The notes under the pieces were generated by a model, which saw only the letters and a list, made by a program, of their open reading frames with translations, made no database searches and was not told the DNA's origin. From Conus ventricosus (Eukaryota; Mollusca; Gastropoda; Neogastropoda; Conidae), in NCBI GenBank assembly GCA_018398815.1, contig CM031616.1, forward strand, positions 67,728,541 to 67,792,540: 64,000 nt of DNA, given 5' to 3'. Both the position numbers and the translations under genes were made by a program. The stretch's first letter is position 1, and every line of letters starts with the position of its first letter. Of this stretch, positions 52,128-62,519 are shown in pieces.

Positions 52128-54259
52128 GTTTTGTGATGGAATAAAGTCCAGCTTTGTCTTGTTGGTGTTGAGATCTTTTTACATTTGCAGTAGAATAAAT
52201 GTTTGTGTCAAGTTTTCGGACTGTTTAGGTGTAAACAAACCTGTCTAGCACCCGTAAATGTAATGCAATCAACACCAAATATGGTGTAGTTAATGAAAAA
52301 CGGATGCTGAGTTTAGCTGTGGTAATTATAACTTGATTTTTTTAATCTTGAGTCCAAGACGAGGGTTGAACACCCCTGGCCCTTCCACAGACAATCTGTC
52401 CTCTTGCACTGGCTACCGAAGTAAAATCTCACTCTGACAGTTTCTATGTGATCATCTTCATCACTTTCTCTATTACTATCAATTTTTTTAGGCGAAAAAT
52501 ACTCGTCAAAATCCCTGTCGGCAGACTCGTCAAGATCTAGCAGACGAAGAATTTCTTCTCTCCACATCGGGCGTTTTCAATCCTTTTCTTTTTTCAAAAT
52601 TGCACCCCCAAAAATCGCATTTTCAAACTTCACATTCCCAGACAGTACTAGCCATAACAAGGGAAGCAATTAAGTTGCTACCAAAAGTGCCTATAGTCAA
52701 AGCAAACACGAATCTTGTTCCTTACACAACTGCTGTGAATATACTTATAGTTCATCCACATAGACTGCTGGCTGGCTACGAGTGTGCACATGGTCAGTCA
52801 CGGATGTGTTAAAACCCATGGGGGGTGGGGGGTCATCTCATCAAAAAGTCGTTTCCCTTGAGAGAGAAAAGGGTTCAAGTCTGCTTCAGACGTATACATT
52901 TCTGCGCTGAAAGAATATCTCAAAATAGACAGTTTCAGACGTGGCAGACACATCAAGGGATGACATTTTCAAAGGAATTAAGTAGTGGACTCGGGATAAA
53001 ATCTTGCAAGCGCTGATGTCTAGACACAGTTCTGCTTGATTCTCAAAGTGTCATCTCTCTCTTCTCAGTCCAGCTGGGGGAGGTTAGTTCGTGATGACAT
53101 GCAGGTCGGCTCTTTCCGTTGTGTTCCCCATCCAGCAGGTTCCGTAAAGAGGGCGCCATGTGTTGGATTGTTTTATGTGCTGGTGATGTTGGCTCTTGAG
53201 CAGTATGCAGCACAAGGTTGATTATCAGACATGTGGAGTAGCTTTACAGAATTCAGTGCTTCTCCTCTACAGACAAGGTGAAATTTATCAGTATATATGC
53301 TAGCTAAAGATCTTTCTCTCTTGTATCTGTTTTCTGTCTCTCTGTCTGTTTCTCTCACATGTGTGTGTGTGTGTGTGTTCGTTCAAATTATAAAGAAGTT
53401 GGGGGGAGGGGGGGGGGAGGAAGGGAGCAGAGCCAATGCCCACCCCCCTTCCCCCACCCCCACCCCAGATGTCCCTGATGCAAAGTCCCTGTGCTAGTGT
53501 CCAGTACACATGAGGTTGTTGATACGGAATACCGCCGTATCGTAGGCCGTGAATGTCCAGCATGACCTGAACATTACCGAAGGGATGAAGCCTTACTGAG
53601 CGTGAGTTTGTTTATGAAGGCAAACAATGGATTTGATGGTTGTATGCTTAATTGAGGAACATGTATAAAGAATGTTTGGTTGTTGTTTTTTGATTCGTGG
53701 AAACAATAATGATGAATTGTATGACTGAATGATGCGGCATCTGGATCGTTTTGGGGGGGCACATGATATTAATTGAGTAGAATTGTGTTTCGTCTGATAC
53801 TCAGCTGTCTGTGTTGCTGGAATGATTTGTTGATGTTTATCTGCCAGTGTGTAGACTTTTGATGATGTAGTACAGGATTTTTTTTTTTTTGTCTTGGGAC
53901 TTTGGATGTTGTATTACAGTGTTTTTTTTTATATATTTTTTTAAAAATAGTTTTGTTCTGATAATGATGTGGCATTGGTAGTATCAGGCTGGGCCGTAAG
54001 CAGTGTCATTGCCATAGACATGGTGACTGAAGCCATAAGGGAAACGATGAATGACGGGGAAAACGAACGGAAGAGCTGACTGAATTACATACAACAACCA
54101 GCTGTGCACAATGTCGGAATCGGAGATAGGGTGCTGGAATGAATTTTTAGAAAATCTTTCTCTTCTTTTTTGTTGTTGTTTTCTTTTGTTTAGGGAATGA
54201 TGAAGGTTGCTGGAATGAATTTTTAACATTTTTCCTCTCTTTTTTTTCCTTTTGTTCAG
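52128..54259. other. Mostly unrecognised intronic sequence
   Basis: An 85-codon minus frame (52567-52313) begins MWREEILRLLDLDESADRDF, followed by acidic residues. It faintly resembles the acidic N-terminus of piggyBac transposases but is unsupported otherwise. GT repeats lie at about 53359-53380 and G/C-runs at 53401-53465. T-rich tracts at 53879-53950 and 54160-54255 include the polypyrimidine tract of the next exon. Confidence 0.5.
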
Positions 54260-54531
54260 AGAACGACGATGTGCACGTGAGCCTCATTGACCTGGCCGAC
54301 GACGGCACGGCCACCAAGGTGAGCTACGCAGACCCTGACGACGGCAGCAAATGGCCCACGGGGTGGCTGACGCAGTACCTTCAGCTGACCGTGCGGACGT
54401 TCCGGGAATCGCGCACCCGCATCCTGAGCAAGCTGAGGATCGTGGAGTCGGTGGTGCTGTGCACGGTGGTGTCGCTGATGTGGTTCCAGCTGCCTCGCAC
54501 CGAGGAGACTCTGCGGGACAGAATGGGCATG
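54260..54531 (+). CDS. ABCG transporter exon: linker and first membrane helix
   Basis: A 272-bp exon follows a strong polypyrimidine tract and CAG, and ends ATG|GTCAGT. Translation begins with an acidic loop (NDDVHVSLIDLADDGTATKV). It continues through WPTGWLTQYLQLTVRTFRES, the amphipathic connecting helix of ABCG proteins. Next come the basic SRTRILSKLRIV and the first transmembrane segment (ESVVLCTVVSLMWFQLP), and it ends RDRMGM. It starts in phase 1 and ends in phase 0. The coding strand is GC-rich compared with its surroundings. ABCG half-transporters dimerise and export sterols, lipids or xenobiotics. The substrate here cannot be told. An alternative donor 17 bp downstream would add an in-frame stop. 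Confidence 0.92.
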
Positions 54532-54548
54532 GTCAGTGTGTTGTAGAG

Positions 54549-54960
54549 GTAAGGTAAGGTAAGGTAAGGTAAGGTAAGGTAAGGTAAGGTAAGGTGGCTT
54601 ATAGCCCAGACGACCGCAAAGGGCCATATCAGGGCTGTCACCACGTTAAAATCAACTCACAAGTCATTCATTCACGCAACTCTTTAAAATACATCTTCTA
54701 AAAACCCACCCGAAATTTTGTTAAAAATCTTTTCTCTGTGAAATCTCAGGTCTGATGAAAATGTTAATTTCTTTCAAGAATTCAAAGATTGCATCAGGTG
54801 GAACATCTCTGAACAAGGTTTTCATGGAATCTGCTGTGAAATGTTTGTGTCTCACATCATGCAAGTCCAGCACTCTAAAAGAACATGTTTCATTGTGAGT
54901 GGCACATGACATGGAATGCACCATGGTAGATGGTAGAAGAAATTCTATAGTTTAACCTTC
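54549..54960 (-). mobile_element. LINE 3' end with (TTACC)n tail, antisense in ABCG intron
   Basis: On the minus strand, a C-terminal ORF2-like fragment (54924-54721) reads MKTLFRDVPPDAIFEFLKEI and ends at a stop. A short 3' UTR follows (GGCCCTTTGCGGTCGTCTGG region), then nine tandem TTACC-type pentamers at 54549-54593. A short repeat tail directly after the UTR is how many non-LTR elements end. The fragment resembles the C-terminus of RNase-H-carrying LINEs. The 5' edge near 54960 is uncertain. Only about 400 bp remain. Confidence 0.75.
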
Positions 54961-56031
54961 ATGTCGTTTAACATGATAAAAATGACTGAATCTAAAAAGA
55001 TTTACAGCCGCATGGGAATGTCACGGTAGCACAAGAATATGTAGTGTTTGGTTGTAGAAGAAAGAAGAAAGAGACAGGAAATACACGATCATGAAACTGG
55101 TGTGTCAGAATATTTACTTCTAATCATAGTGCAGTTGTTGTTTTTTCTCATTTAACTTCAGTTGTGAAATGTTTTCTTATTGAAAATAAGTATCTCTGCA
55201 GAGGTCCTATTCCAAATTTCTATTAGCCTCTAGTTGTGTGTCTATATGTAATAACGTGTATTTATTGTCGTGTATGTATAACCTTGTGTATTTTGGAAAA
55301 TGTGTACATAGTACAAATACTGAAAGTATGTATGGGATGTGCGTGTAGAAACTTACCTTCCTCTTGATGGTTTATGTGATCGTGATAAAGAAATTAGGAA
55401 AAAAATCTAATCTGAATGTTTAGTTGAGATCTAATGGATACTGGAACATTGAAAACCTGCCTGAAGGTGCACAGAATATCACAATCAGCTGCATAGATGA
55501 TGCAATAGAAAAAAATAGTCAATTTTCATTACCAGTGTAATCATTACAGTTTCATTTGTATTTGTACCGAATGCAGAACACAGTGCAACTCTCCTACTCT
55601 GACCTTCCCTGTGACGACTTCCCTCCATGAGGTGACCTCCCTCCGTGAGGTGACCTGACTGACTGACCCTTTTCACCTCATGCGTCAGTTCTGTATTCCC
55701 AAACATTAAAACTTTGCATTTGAATACCCATTGATATATAGAGTGCACACATTTGCATGGTGAGCATGGTGTCATTGGAAAAGAAGAAAAAAAAAATGGG
55801 GGAAAAAAATATGAGGATGGAGGGTCCACTAAAAAAAAAAAATAAAAAGAAAAAGGAAAAAAAGAAGAAAAAAAAATGAAATAAGTGGCATAACAGGAGG
55901 TTGGAGTAGAAAAAAAAAAAAAACCAACAAAAAACAAACAAATTCTGTATTCCCAGTGTCTCTGTACTCCCACTTACCTCTGACCAGTCTGAGTCTGATA
56001 CGAATTTGGCACTGGCCAGCTAAACACACAC

Positions 56032-56104
<73 letters not shown>

Positions 56105-56858
56105 TTATTTAATGTCTGGAAACCCAGTGGGAAAATTCATGCCCCAGCTCTACATCAATCTTAACATATCACATGTATACTCTGCAAACCCTGATTATCA
56201 CAGACGCACTGTGTCTGTTAGACATCATCACAGTGGGGAGGTCACTCTTCCTCACTGTGCAAAGTCAGTCCTGCAATACATTTTGCCGCAAAAAAAACAT
56301 AGCATCGGCTGAAGCTGAAAGAGAGCTAGCTACTCGTTTGCAGAACAGTTAACGAAAACAGCTAATCACAGCTAATTTTCTATATGCGCGACAAATAGCA
56401 AATGTGTCTGGCTTAGCAGAGCCATCGTTCACCCTTGACCAGAGAATAATCTTGTTTTAGCAACGCAAACTTTATTGGAGAGTTTTATGTTGCAAATGTA
56501 CAGTGCATCTTATAGATGCATGTCGTGACAGTCCCCTTTTTACTGTGCGGACATCTGCCTTTGGATGGAAGAAACAAATTCTAAAGAGAAGTTATAATTA
56601 TTCTGCTGGATAGAAGGGGCAAACAAACTACAGGACAGAATGTTATATTAATTTTATTACAACAATCATAACTTTCGCTGTAAAATTTGTTTTAATATCC
56701 ACCTGCTGTTACTTCACTTTCAGACCAACTTTGGACGGTTGATTCGGAACATCTTATTCTCCTCTCTGTTAAGAACCTCTGCTATGAAGACACAAGTTTA
56801 GCTGATCTTTCAAAGTTGTAATAGGGAGGTTTCACTGTGCTTATATTTTGAAATTGCC
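54961..56858. other. Intronic sequence, A-rich tract and CA microsatellite
   Basis: A-rich sequence at 55786-55925 and (CA)n at about 56026-56102. No gene recognised; minus-strand frames rich in Phe are the complement of the A tract. Confidence 0.6.
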
Positions 56859-56917
56859 TTAACCCCTTCGCTGCTATCATATTTTGCTAAGTCCCATGCT
56901 AAGAAATTTTTTAGAAA

Positions 56918-57648
56918 AACACAAAAATCACGCCTATGCTTTTCATTTGCTTATAATTCAGAAGATATTGAAAATAGCTACATAAAAGTATATATCAAAT
57001 GAAAGGAAATTGAATGAAGAATCTGTAACAATAACAAAATGGAATGATATGCTAGAATGACACATGAACTCCTTGAAATGCATTACAAAAAAATGAAAAA
57101 AATCAATCTTGATGTTATTATGTGATGCTGGAGCTCACAGCAGTTCATAGCACATTTTGTATTGAAGATTTACAGTGTACAATGATCCGGGAAGCAGTGT
57201 CCAGTCACAACACAGCACAGTCTAGCCACACAAAGAATGAAAGGCGTTTATCTCCCAGTTTCTGTCGCCTGTAGAATTCCGAAAAACACAAAAATCACGC
57301 CTATGAGTTTCATTTGCTTATAGTTCAGAAGATATTGAAGATAGCTACATAAAAGTTATATGAAAGGAAAATGAATGAAAAATCTGTTTGTAACAAAAAT
57401 ATAATGAAATGGTATGCCGGAATGTCACATGAACTCCTTGAAACGTAATATAAAGAAATGAAGACATCAATCATGATCTAATCAGATGATGCTGACCTCA
57501 TAGCAGTTTATAGCACACTTTGTGTTGGAGTTATACAGTGTACAAAGACCCATGAAGCAGTGTCCAGCCACACCACACCACAGCCTAGCCACACAAAGAA
57601 CGAAAGGTGTGTAGATCTCCCAGTTTCTATCGCCAGTAGAAACACTGA
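56918..57648. repeat. Tandem duplication of about 365 bp
   Basis: 56918-57281 and 57283-57648 are diverged copies. Both begin AAAAACACAAAAATCACGCC, both contain GAAAGGAAA, TCACATGAACTCCTTGAAA and TAGCCACACAAAGAA, and both end near TCTCCCAGTTTCT. The second copy ends in the last transposase codons, so the transposase 3' end and 3' UTR were duplicated. Confidence 0.85.
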
Positions 57649-57959
57649 GTGTGATAGTTCCGGAAGCAGTCTTCCAAACACAATCCTGGTTTGCTGGGGC
57701 AGTCTGGGCAGTAATATCTGGTGTCTTTCCTCTGCCCTTTCTTCCAGCAGACACGGCACCTCTTTGATGGCCGTGCTTTATGTTGGGTAGGGGGCAGCAC
57801 ACCGATGAAGTGTTGAGCACACAACCTGACAGCATGGTCGTCCTCAGCATTAGCTGGATCTTTGTCGCCCCAAATCATCTCATTCATGACTTCTTTCTGG
57901 AAGTCAAGGAAGGAGCTGCTGTGACCATCCTTCCTGAACACAATGTGTGTATTCTGCAT
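57627..57959 (-). pseudogene. piggyBac transposase C-terminus (Cys-rich domain)
   Basis: The frame runs through DDHAVRLCAQHFIGVLPPTQ and then CRVCWKKGQRKDTRYYC, CPSKPGLCLEDCF and RNYHTQC. This spacing of Cys and His is the RING/PHD-like cysteine-rich domain that binds piggyBac transposon ends. The upstream EVMNEMIWGDKD is also typical of the segment before it. The catalytic DDD core is not found between here and the N-terminal piece. The last codons lie in the second copy of the 365-bp duplication. Confidence 0.85.
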
Positions 57960-58106
57960 CCATCACCAGCAGGTCCAGCAACAGGCCCAGCACCAGCAGG
58001 TCCAGGCTGAACATCATCTCCATGCTGCATCCGCCTAGCTGTAACACATTGAAAGCAAGAGTCCAATTTTCCACAGAAATATTTCATGAAATAAAAAGAA
58101 AATGTA

Positions 58107-58179
<73 letters not shown>

Positions 58180-58931
58180 TGAACACACACACACACACAC
58201 ACACAGTGTAAACAAGCCACACCCCCTTCTGTTAGTCCAATAAAACTCAAATAAACAGCACACAAAATCACTTCAAAATGACAACATTTTTTTGTATCTA
58301 CTCTTGCTTTCAGTTTATGAAAATATTCACAAACACATACACACTATAAGCGAACAAACATACACAAACTGAAATTGGGTCATTAGCATGCCACGCCCCC
58401 TTTCATTTTCATCAAGCAAACACTGCAAACAATCCAATGAGTTATGCTTCTGAACAAGTAACTTCACTGCAACGTTGTTTAGATCAGTGTTATATATCAC
58501 TGTGTGCTTTCTGTTTTCTAGAAAAAGTATCATCAACAACCACACACACACACACACACGCACACACACACACACACACACACTCACACACATACACACA
58601 CACATTTCCCCCTACTCCCACCCTGCCCTCACACGAACACACACAGGGATTAGTGGAAGAGTTGTAAGAAACACTTGTAAACCACAAGCAAACCAAACAC
58701 ACGCAGCGTGACTGAGAGCGAGCGAGCGACTGACACTGGCACACGAGCCCAACGCCTTGAAAGTCGGTCAAGCACACTGGGCATTGATGACGGCTCGCTC
58801 GCTGACGCGGCCCCGATCAGCGGTACAGGCATACAATACACATACTTGGTTGTTCTGTTCACAATTATACTGAAAAGAAAAGCAACACCATTATGTTATA
58901 AAATTGAACGAATCTCTCAAAGACACTCACC

Positions 58932-59150
58932 TGCGTCTTGAATGATTGGATCGGCATGCTCTGAGTTTGACTCAGACGACGAGTCATTCAACAAAGCTTC
59001 TTCCACTTCCAGATCAAACTCTGGGTCGTTTGCATCAACTTCACAAAGTTCGATGCCAGCTGGATCAAAATCTTCATCTCTACTATCTTCATCTCGGTAA
59101 ATTTCGTCAATAACCTCTGCAACTGTATACCTTCGTCGTGGGGCACCCAT
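58932..59150 (-). pseudogene. piggyBac transposase N-terminus fragment
   Basis: From an ATG at 59150 the frame reads MGAPRRRYTVAEVIDEIYRD, followed by a strongly acidic stretch (EDFDPAGIELCE, EFDLEVEEALL, SSSESNSEHADP). An acidic, low-complexity N-terminus is usual for piggyBac-family transposases. A GTGAGT donor-like sequence (minus strand, near 58931) follows GAC GCA G, so this may be a first exon. Confidence 0.65.
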
Positions 59151-59422
59151 GGCTTCGAATACTGAAAGTGGGACTTCACAGTACCTTGCTGATCGATCGT
59201 CATAAATTATGTAAATGAACCAATTATCTTGAACAAATGGTACACCAAAAGCAAAGAGTGGTCAAGGGAGCTTATCAAATCATAAATAGAGGGATTTTCG
59301 GCAATGCTGGATGAAACAGAAAGAGTGTTGAATCATGACGGACAATGTTCGTCAACAGCGCCATTGCAGACGGCACTTTTCATGACGGACACTGTACGTC
59401 AACAGCGCAGTGAAGAGGTTAA

Positions 59423-59940
59423 AGCAAAAAACTAAACAGAAAAAAAAGAAAATATTGCTCTCCTGTAGATTCCTGTTTCATGTGTCCTCCATAAAATTTG
59501 CCTGAGCTATTCTGATGGCCATTGCAGATAATGATATGATTTCTGTTCTAATGACTATCTGATTTGAACCAGTCACTCAGCTAGGAAACAAGCACTTACT
59601 TAGAGCTTTCGACGGACGTCCATCTGTCTTCGTTAGCGGTGGTGGTGTTGCTACTGGGTGAACTGGAGTTCAGTGCACACGACCAGGGGTCGAACTCTGG
59701 TCATGTGACTGAACGATGAGGGAGTTGTTCTCAGGTGGCAGAATGTGTCTGCCCCGGTCCCCGGTTAAGTGTGGGGTTGTTGGCGGCAAAATGGATAGCC
59801 CCTTCACCCCACTCTGAAACCATTTGTCGAGAACGCTGATGTTGTCATTTTTAAGCTGATGTTGCTGGGCATGTAGGTGGGCGCCTACTGGTGATGATTC
59901 TCTTTTGTGTTCGGTCATGCTGATTTCTGTTCTGTTTCAG
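59423..59940. other. Intronic sequence before ABCG exon
   Basis: No gene seen. A short near-palindrome GACCAGGGGTCGAACTCTGG (59680-59699) resembles a B box but no SINE body follows. The last 20 bases (TTTCTGTTCTGTTTCAG) form the acceptor of the next exon. Confidence 0.6.
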
Positions 59941-59998
59941 ATTTTCTTCATGATAATCCATTGGGGGTTTACACCAATGTTCGATGCAGTCACCTCAT
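59941..59998 (+). CDS. ABCG transporter exon: second membrane helix
   Basis: A 58-bp exon lies between TTCTGTTTCAG and CAT|GTAAGAT. It encodes IFFMIIHWGFTPMFDAVTS plus the first base of a Phe codon. In ABCG proteins this is the second transmembrane helix, immediately after the D-R-x-G motif that ends the previous exon. It starts in phase 0, matching the 54531 donor, and leaves in phase 1, matching the 62110 acceptor. Both splice signals are close to consensus. Confidence 0.92.
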
Positions 59999-61600
59999 GT
60001 AAGATCTCCGTCTTTCTCTTTGTGTCTCTGTCTGTCTGTCTCTCTCTGTCTGTCTGTCTGTCTCTCTCTCGCTCTGTGGGTCTTTTGATTTTCAAAATTG
60101 GTTAGCTTTATGAGGCATTAACTAACTTTACTTTGGTTTTCTGACAACCAACATTGTTGATAAAGCTGAAATAAACAATTTTTTAATTCTTTCCATTAAA
60201 AAAAAGAAAACAACTTTATCGTACAGAACTTTGTTCAGCTTCACTCCGAACTTGGTCATGATTTAGAATTGAAATGCTAAAATCCACAGGCATAGAAAAC
60301 ATCTGTGCATGATTTTCTTTAAAATTAAGAGAAAATGAACAAAGAAGAAGAAGAAGAAAGAAATAAAGATAGGGTATGGCATATGCCATTTTGAAGTGTT
60401 CTGATCATGCAGGAGGCTGTACATAATGACAACAAAGAAGTACAACACAGAAGTCACAGTTGTCTGGGACAGTGTAGATTAGAACTGTCAGCACTGGGTT
60501 TCAATGCTTTTTTTTTGTTGTACTCCCAGTTCGTATAGAACATGGAGTACTTTACAGTGGGAACGAAGAAATGCTGTCTGTCAGTCTGTCTGTCTGTCTG
60601 TCTGTCTGTCTGTGGTCAAAATGTGTTCCACTTGCTCAAGACAAAACTTCTGGGCCGATCTTTCTGAAAATATGTAGGTGTGTTCATTATGGGTCATGGA
60701 TGATGCCCGATGTTTTATTTTTACCAGAATAGCCGTTACTAACAGCTATAACGGTCCAAACAGCTATAATGGTCCAAACTGGTTTTTCTTCTTTATGGAA
60801 TATCTCTGAAAGTACTTCGCCGGTTTCTTATCTCAGGAACAAAATACATTGTGACGCATGTTTGATTGTGACTTTTTTTTTTTATTATGACGCAAGTTTG
60901 ATTGTGACTTTTTTTTACACACATATTCAAGATGGATCTAAACTGGGAGTACATTTATATGCTTTGCATCTTGTTATGTGTACAGCTAAGATTATTAATC
61001 CGTTTCCTTTCTATCTCTGGCGATTTTTTTTTTTTTTTTCCCTAGGCAGATGACATTGACAGGCGACGTTGTAATCCATTTCTGTGGAATCTGATCCACA
61101 CAAAGCATGCAGGACTGTATCATTGATGCTACAGCTTGGATGAAGCACCGAAAAATGGTGAAAAAAGCAGAACCTTTGTTTTCCTGATCAACAGCCATGG
61201 TTGGTGCAAGACGGACAATGCCGACGTCTCACGCTTTCCATCAGTCTACCAGGAACTTTGGATTCCTGATATTTGACAGTATCATAGACCAAACAGGATA
61301 CAACCCTCTGATGTAGTGGTATCCCTGAAAGGGCCCCGAGTCGTTGGCTGGGTTATATTACAACTGTTTTTGAATATGTAGTGATATCCCAGAAAGGGCC
61401 TCAAGTGGTTGGCTGGGTTATGTTGCAACTGTTTTTGACTGTGTACTGACACCCCTGAAAGGGCCCACGTGGTTGTGCCGAGTTAGAATACAACTGACGC
61501 CGAAACTAAACTCATCCATGCTGGTGACTTTAAAACAAATGTATATTGATGGCCATACAATATTGTATGGGCATTATACAGTGTATGGTGAAATGCTTGA
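59999..61600. other. ABCG intron, microsatellites
   Basis: CT/TCTG-rich sequence at 60020-60072 and (TCTG)n at about 60575-60613. T tracts lie at 60871-60885 and 61025-61041. Three loose repeats of about 65 bp with CCCTGAAAGGGCC...GGTTGGCTGGGTTA lie at about 61320-61480. No gene seen. Confidence 0.7.
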
Positions 61601-62053
61601 GGGGGCCGGAATAGCTCAGTGGTAGAGCGCCTGACTCATAACCCAAGGGTTGTGGGTTCGAATCTCCGCCGGGCCGTTTCGGTGCAGGGGGATTTTTCCC
61701 TCAGAGTTAACATTGGTTCTGACTCCATTTCCCATACAGTCCTTTGAATGAGACTATAAACCGAGGTTCTGTGTGTGATCGCACACTTAACATCTTGCAC
61801 ACACATAAAATCCCATCACCAGCTTTCGGAAGAGAAGGATAGTTTGGCCATTGGTATGGATGACACGTTACACATAGCATGCACCTTCCCCGAAGATGGA
61901 GTATGGCTGCCTTAATGGCGGGATAAAAAACGGTTGTACACATAAAACTCCACTCCCTTTGTTGGGTAGATAGGATTAATCCTCGCCTGTCTGTTTAACG
62001 AGTGTCTGCAGGAGTATTAGCCTGCGTACGCAAAAAAAGAAGAAAAAAAAAAA
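61601..62053 (+). mobile_element. Full-length tRNA-derived SINE with target-site duplication
   Basis: The 5' end (61601-61676) is tRNA-like. It has an A box TAGCTCAGTGG, a CAT triplet at the anticodon position (CTGACTCATAACC) and a B box GGTTCGAATC. A tRNA-unrelated body of about 350 bp follows, then an A-rich tail. The insertion is flanked by the direct repeat AAATGCTTGAG (61591-61601 and 62054-62064), the target-site duplication. The intact boxes and perfect duplication indicate a recent insertion. Other copies in this window are at 6648-6901 and 41558-41878. Confidence 0.93.
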
Positions 62054-62109
62054 AAATGCTTGAGTCTCTATGACAACTCTGGGGTTTTTTTGGGTTTTTT
62101 GTGCCTCAG

Positions 62110-62324
62110 TTCCCATGGAGATGATGGTGATCATGAAGGAGAGAAGCGCGGGGTGGTACCGCCTCTCGGCGTACTACCTGGCCAAGATGACCAGTGAGCT
62201 GCCCCTGATCCTCGTCCAGCCCACCATCTTCATCGCCGTGTGCTACTGGTGCGTGGGCCTGAACGGCGTGCTGGCCTTCTTCGGCACCGTCCTGGCCGTC
62301 ATCGTCGGCGCCTTGGCCGGGCAG
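62110..62324 (+). CDS. ABCG transporter exon: third and fourth membrane helices
   Basis: A 215-bp exon from GTGCCTCAG to GCAG|GTGGGG. After completing the split Phe codon it reads PMEMMVIMKERSAGWYRLSA, the conserved ABCG intracellular stretch (F-P-x-E, K-E-R, Y-R-L-S-A-Y). YYLAKMTSELPLILVQP follows, then two hydrophobic segments, TIFIAVCYWCVGL and GVLAFFGTVLAVIVGALAG. It ends on Gln in phase 0. The later helices and the extracellular loop would be encoded to the right of the window. Resemblance is to the FP-E/KER type of ABCG transporter rather than to any named orthologue I can be sure of. Confidence 0.93.
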
Positions 62325-62519
62325 GTGGGGGTGCTCTGCTTGTTTGTGTTTTTTAACTTTAGGATCGGTGAGGTGGGGGGTGTACTGTCGTTGCTGCAGC
62401 CAAGGAGGGGCTGTTTGTCTTCATCGCTCACAAGGAGAAAACATAAAGCGCAAGAGGTGATGAAAGGTGAGACGATGAAGGACGGAGAGTAGGTGAGGCA
62501 AATGTAAAAATAGAGATGG
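62325..62519. other. Start of ABCG intron
   Basis: The frame read through the donor continues open to 62492, but composition and loss of ABCG character after GALAGQ show it is intron. Confidence 0.7.

Larger units (their letters stand above)
56859..59422 (-). mobile_element. piggyBac-like DNA transposon, internally deleted
   Basis: About 2.56 kb lies between TTAA sites at 56859-56862 and 59419-59422. The inverted termini are TTAACCCCTTCGCTGC (left) and TTAACCTCTTCACTGCGC (right, opposite strand). Minus-strand transposase remnants lie inside: an N-terminus (59150-58932) and a C-terminal cysteine-rich domain (57959-57627). The catalytic middle is missing and replaced by microsatellites (58108-58204, 58540-58605) and other sequence. 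A tandem duplication of about 365 bp covers the left (3') part. Confidence 0.85.

Noticed and set aside
54541..54548. Exon 54260 extended to the first GTAAG donor
   Set aside because: The added 17 bases contain an in-frame TAG, and the shorter exon joins the 59941 exon in phase.
59680..59699. Second SINE family based on a B-box-like palindrome
   Set aside because: No A box, body, tail or second copy seen.
61601..61676. Functional tRNA gene with CAT anticodon
   Set aside because: It is continuous with a SINE body, A-rich tail and flanking target duplication; the tRNA stems are imperfect.
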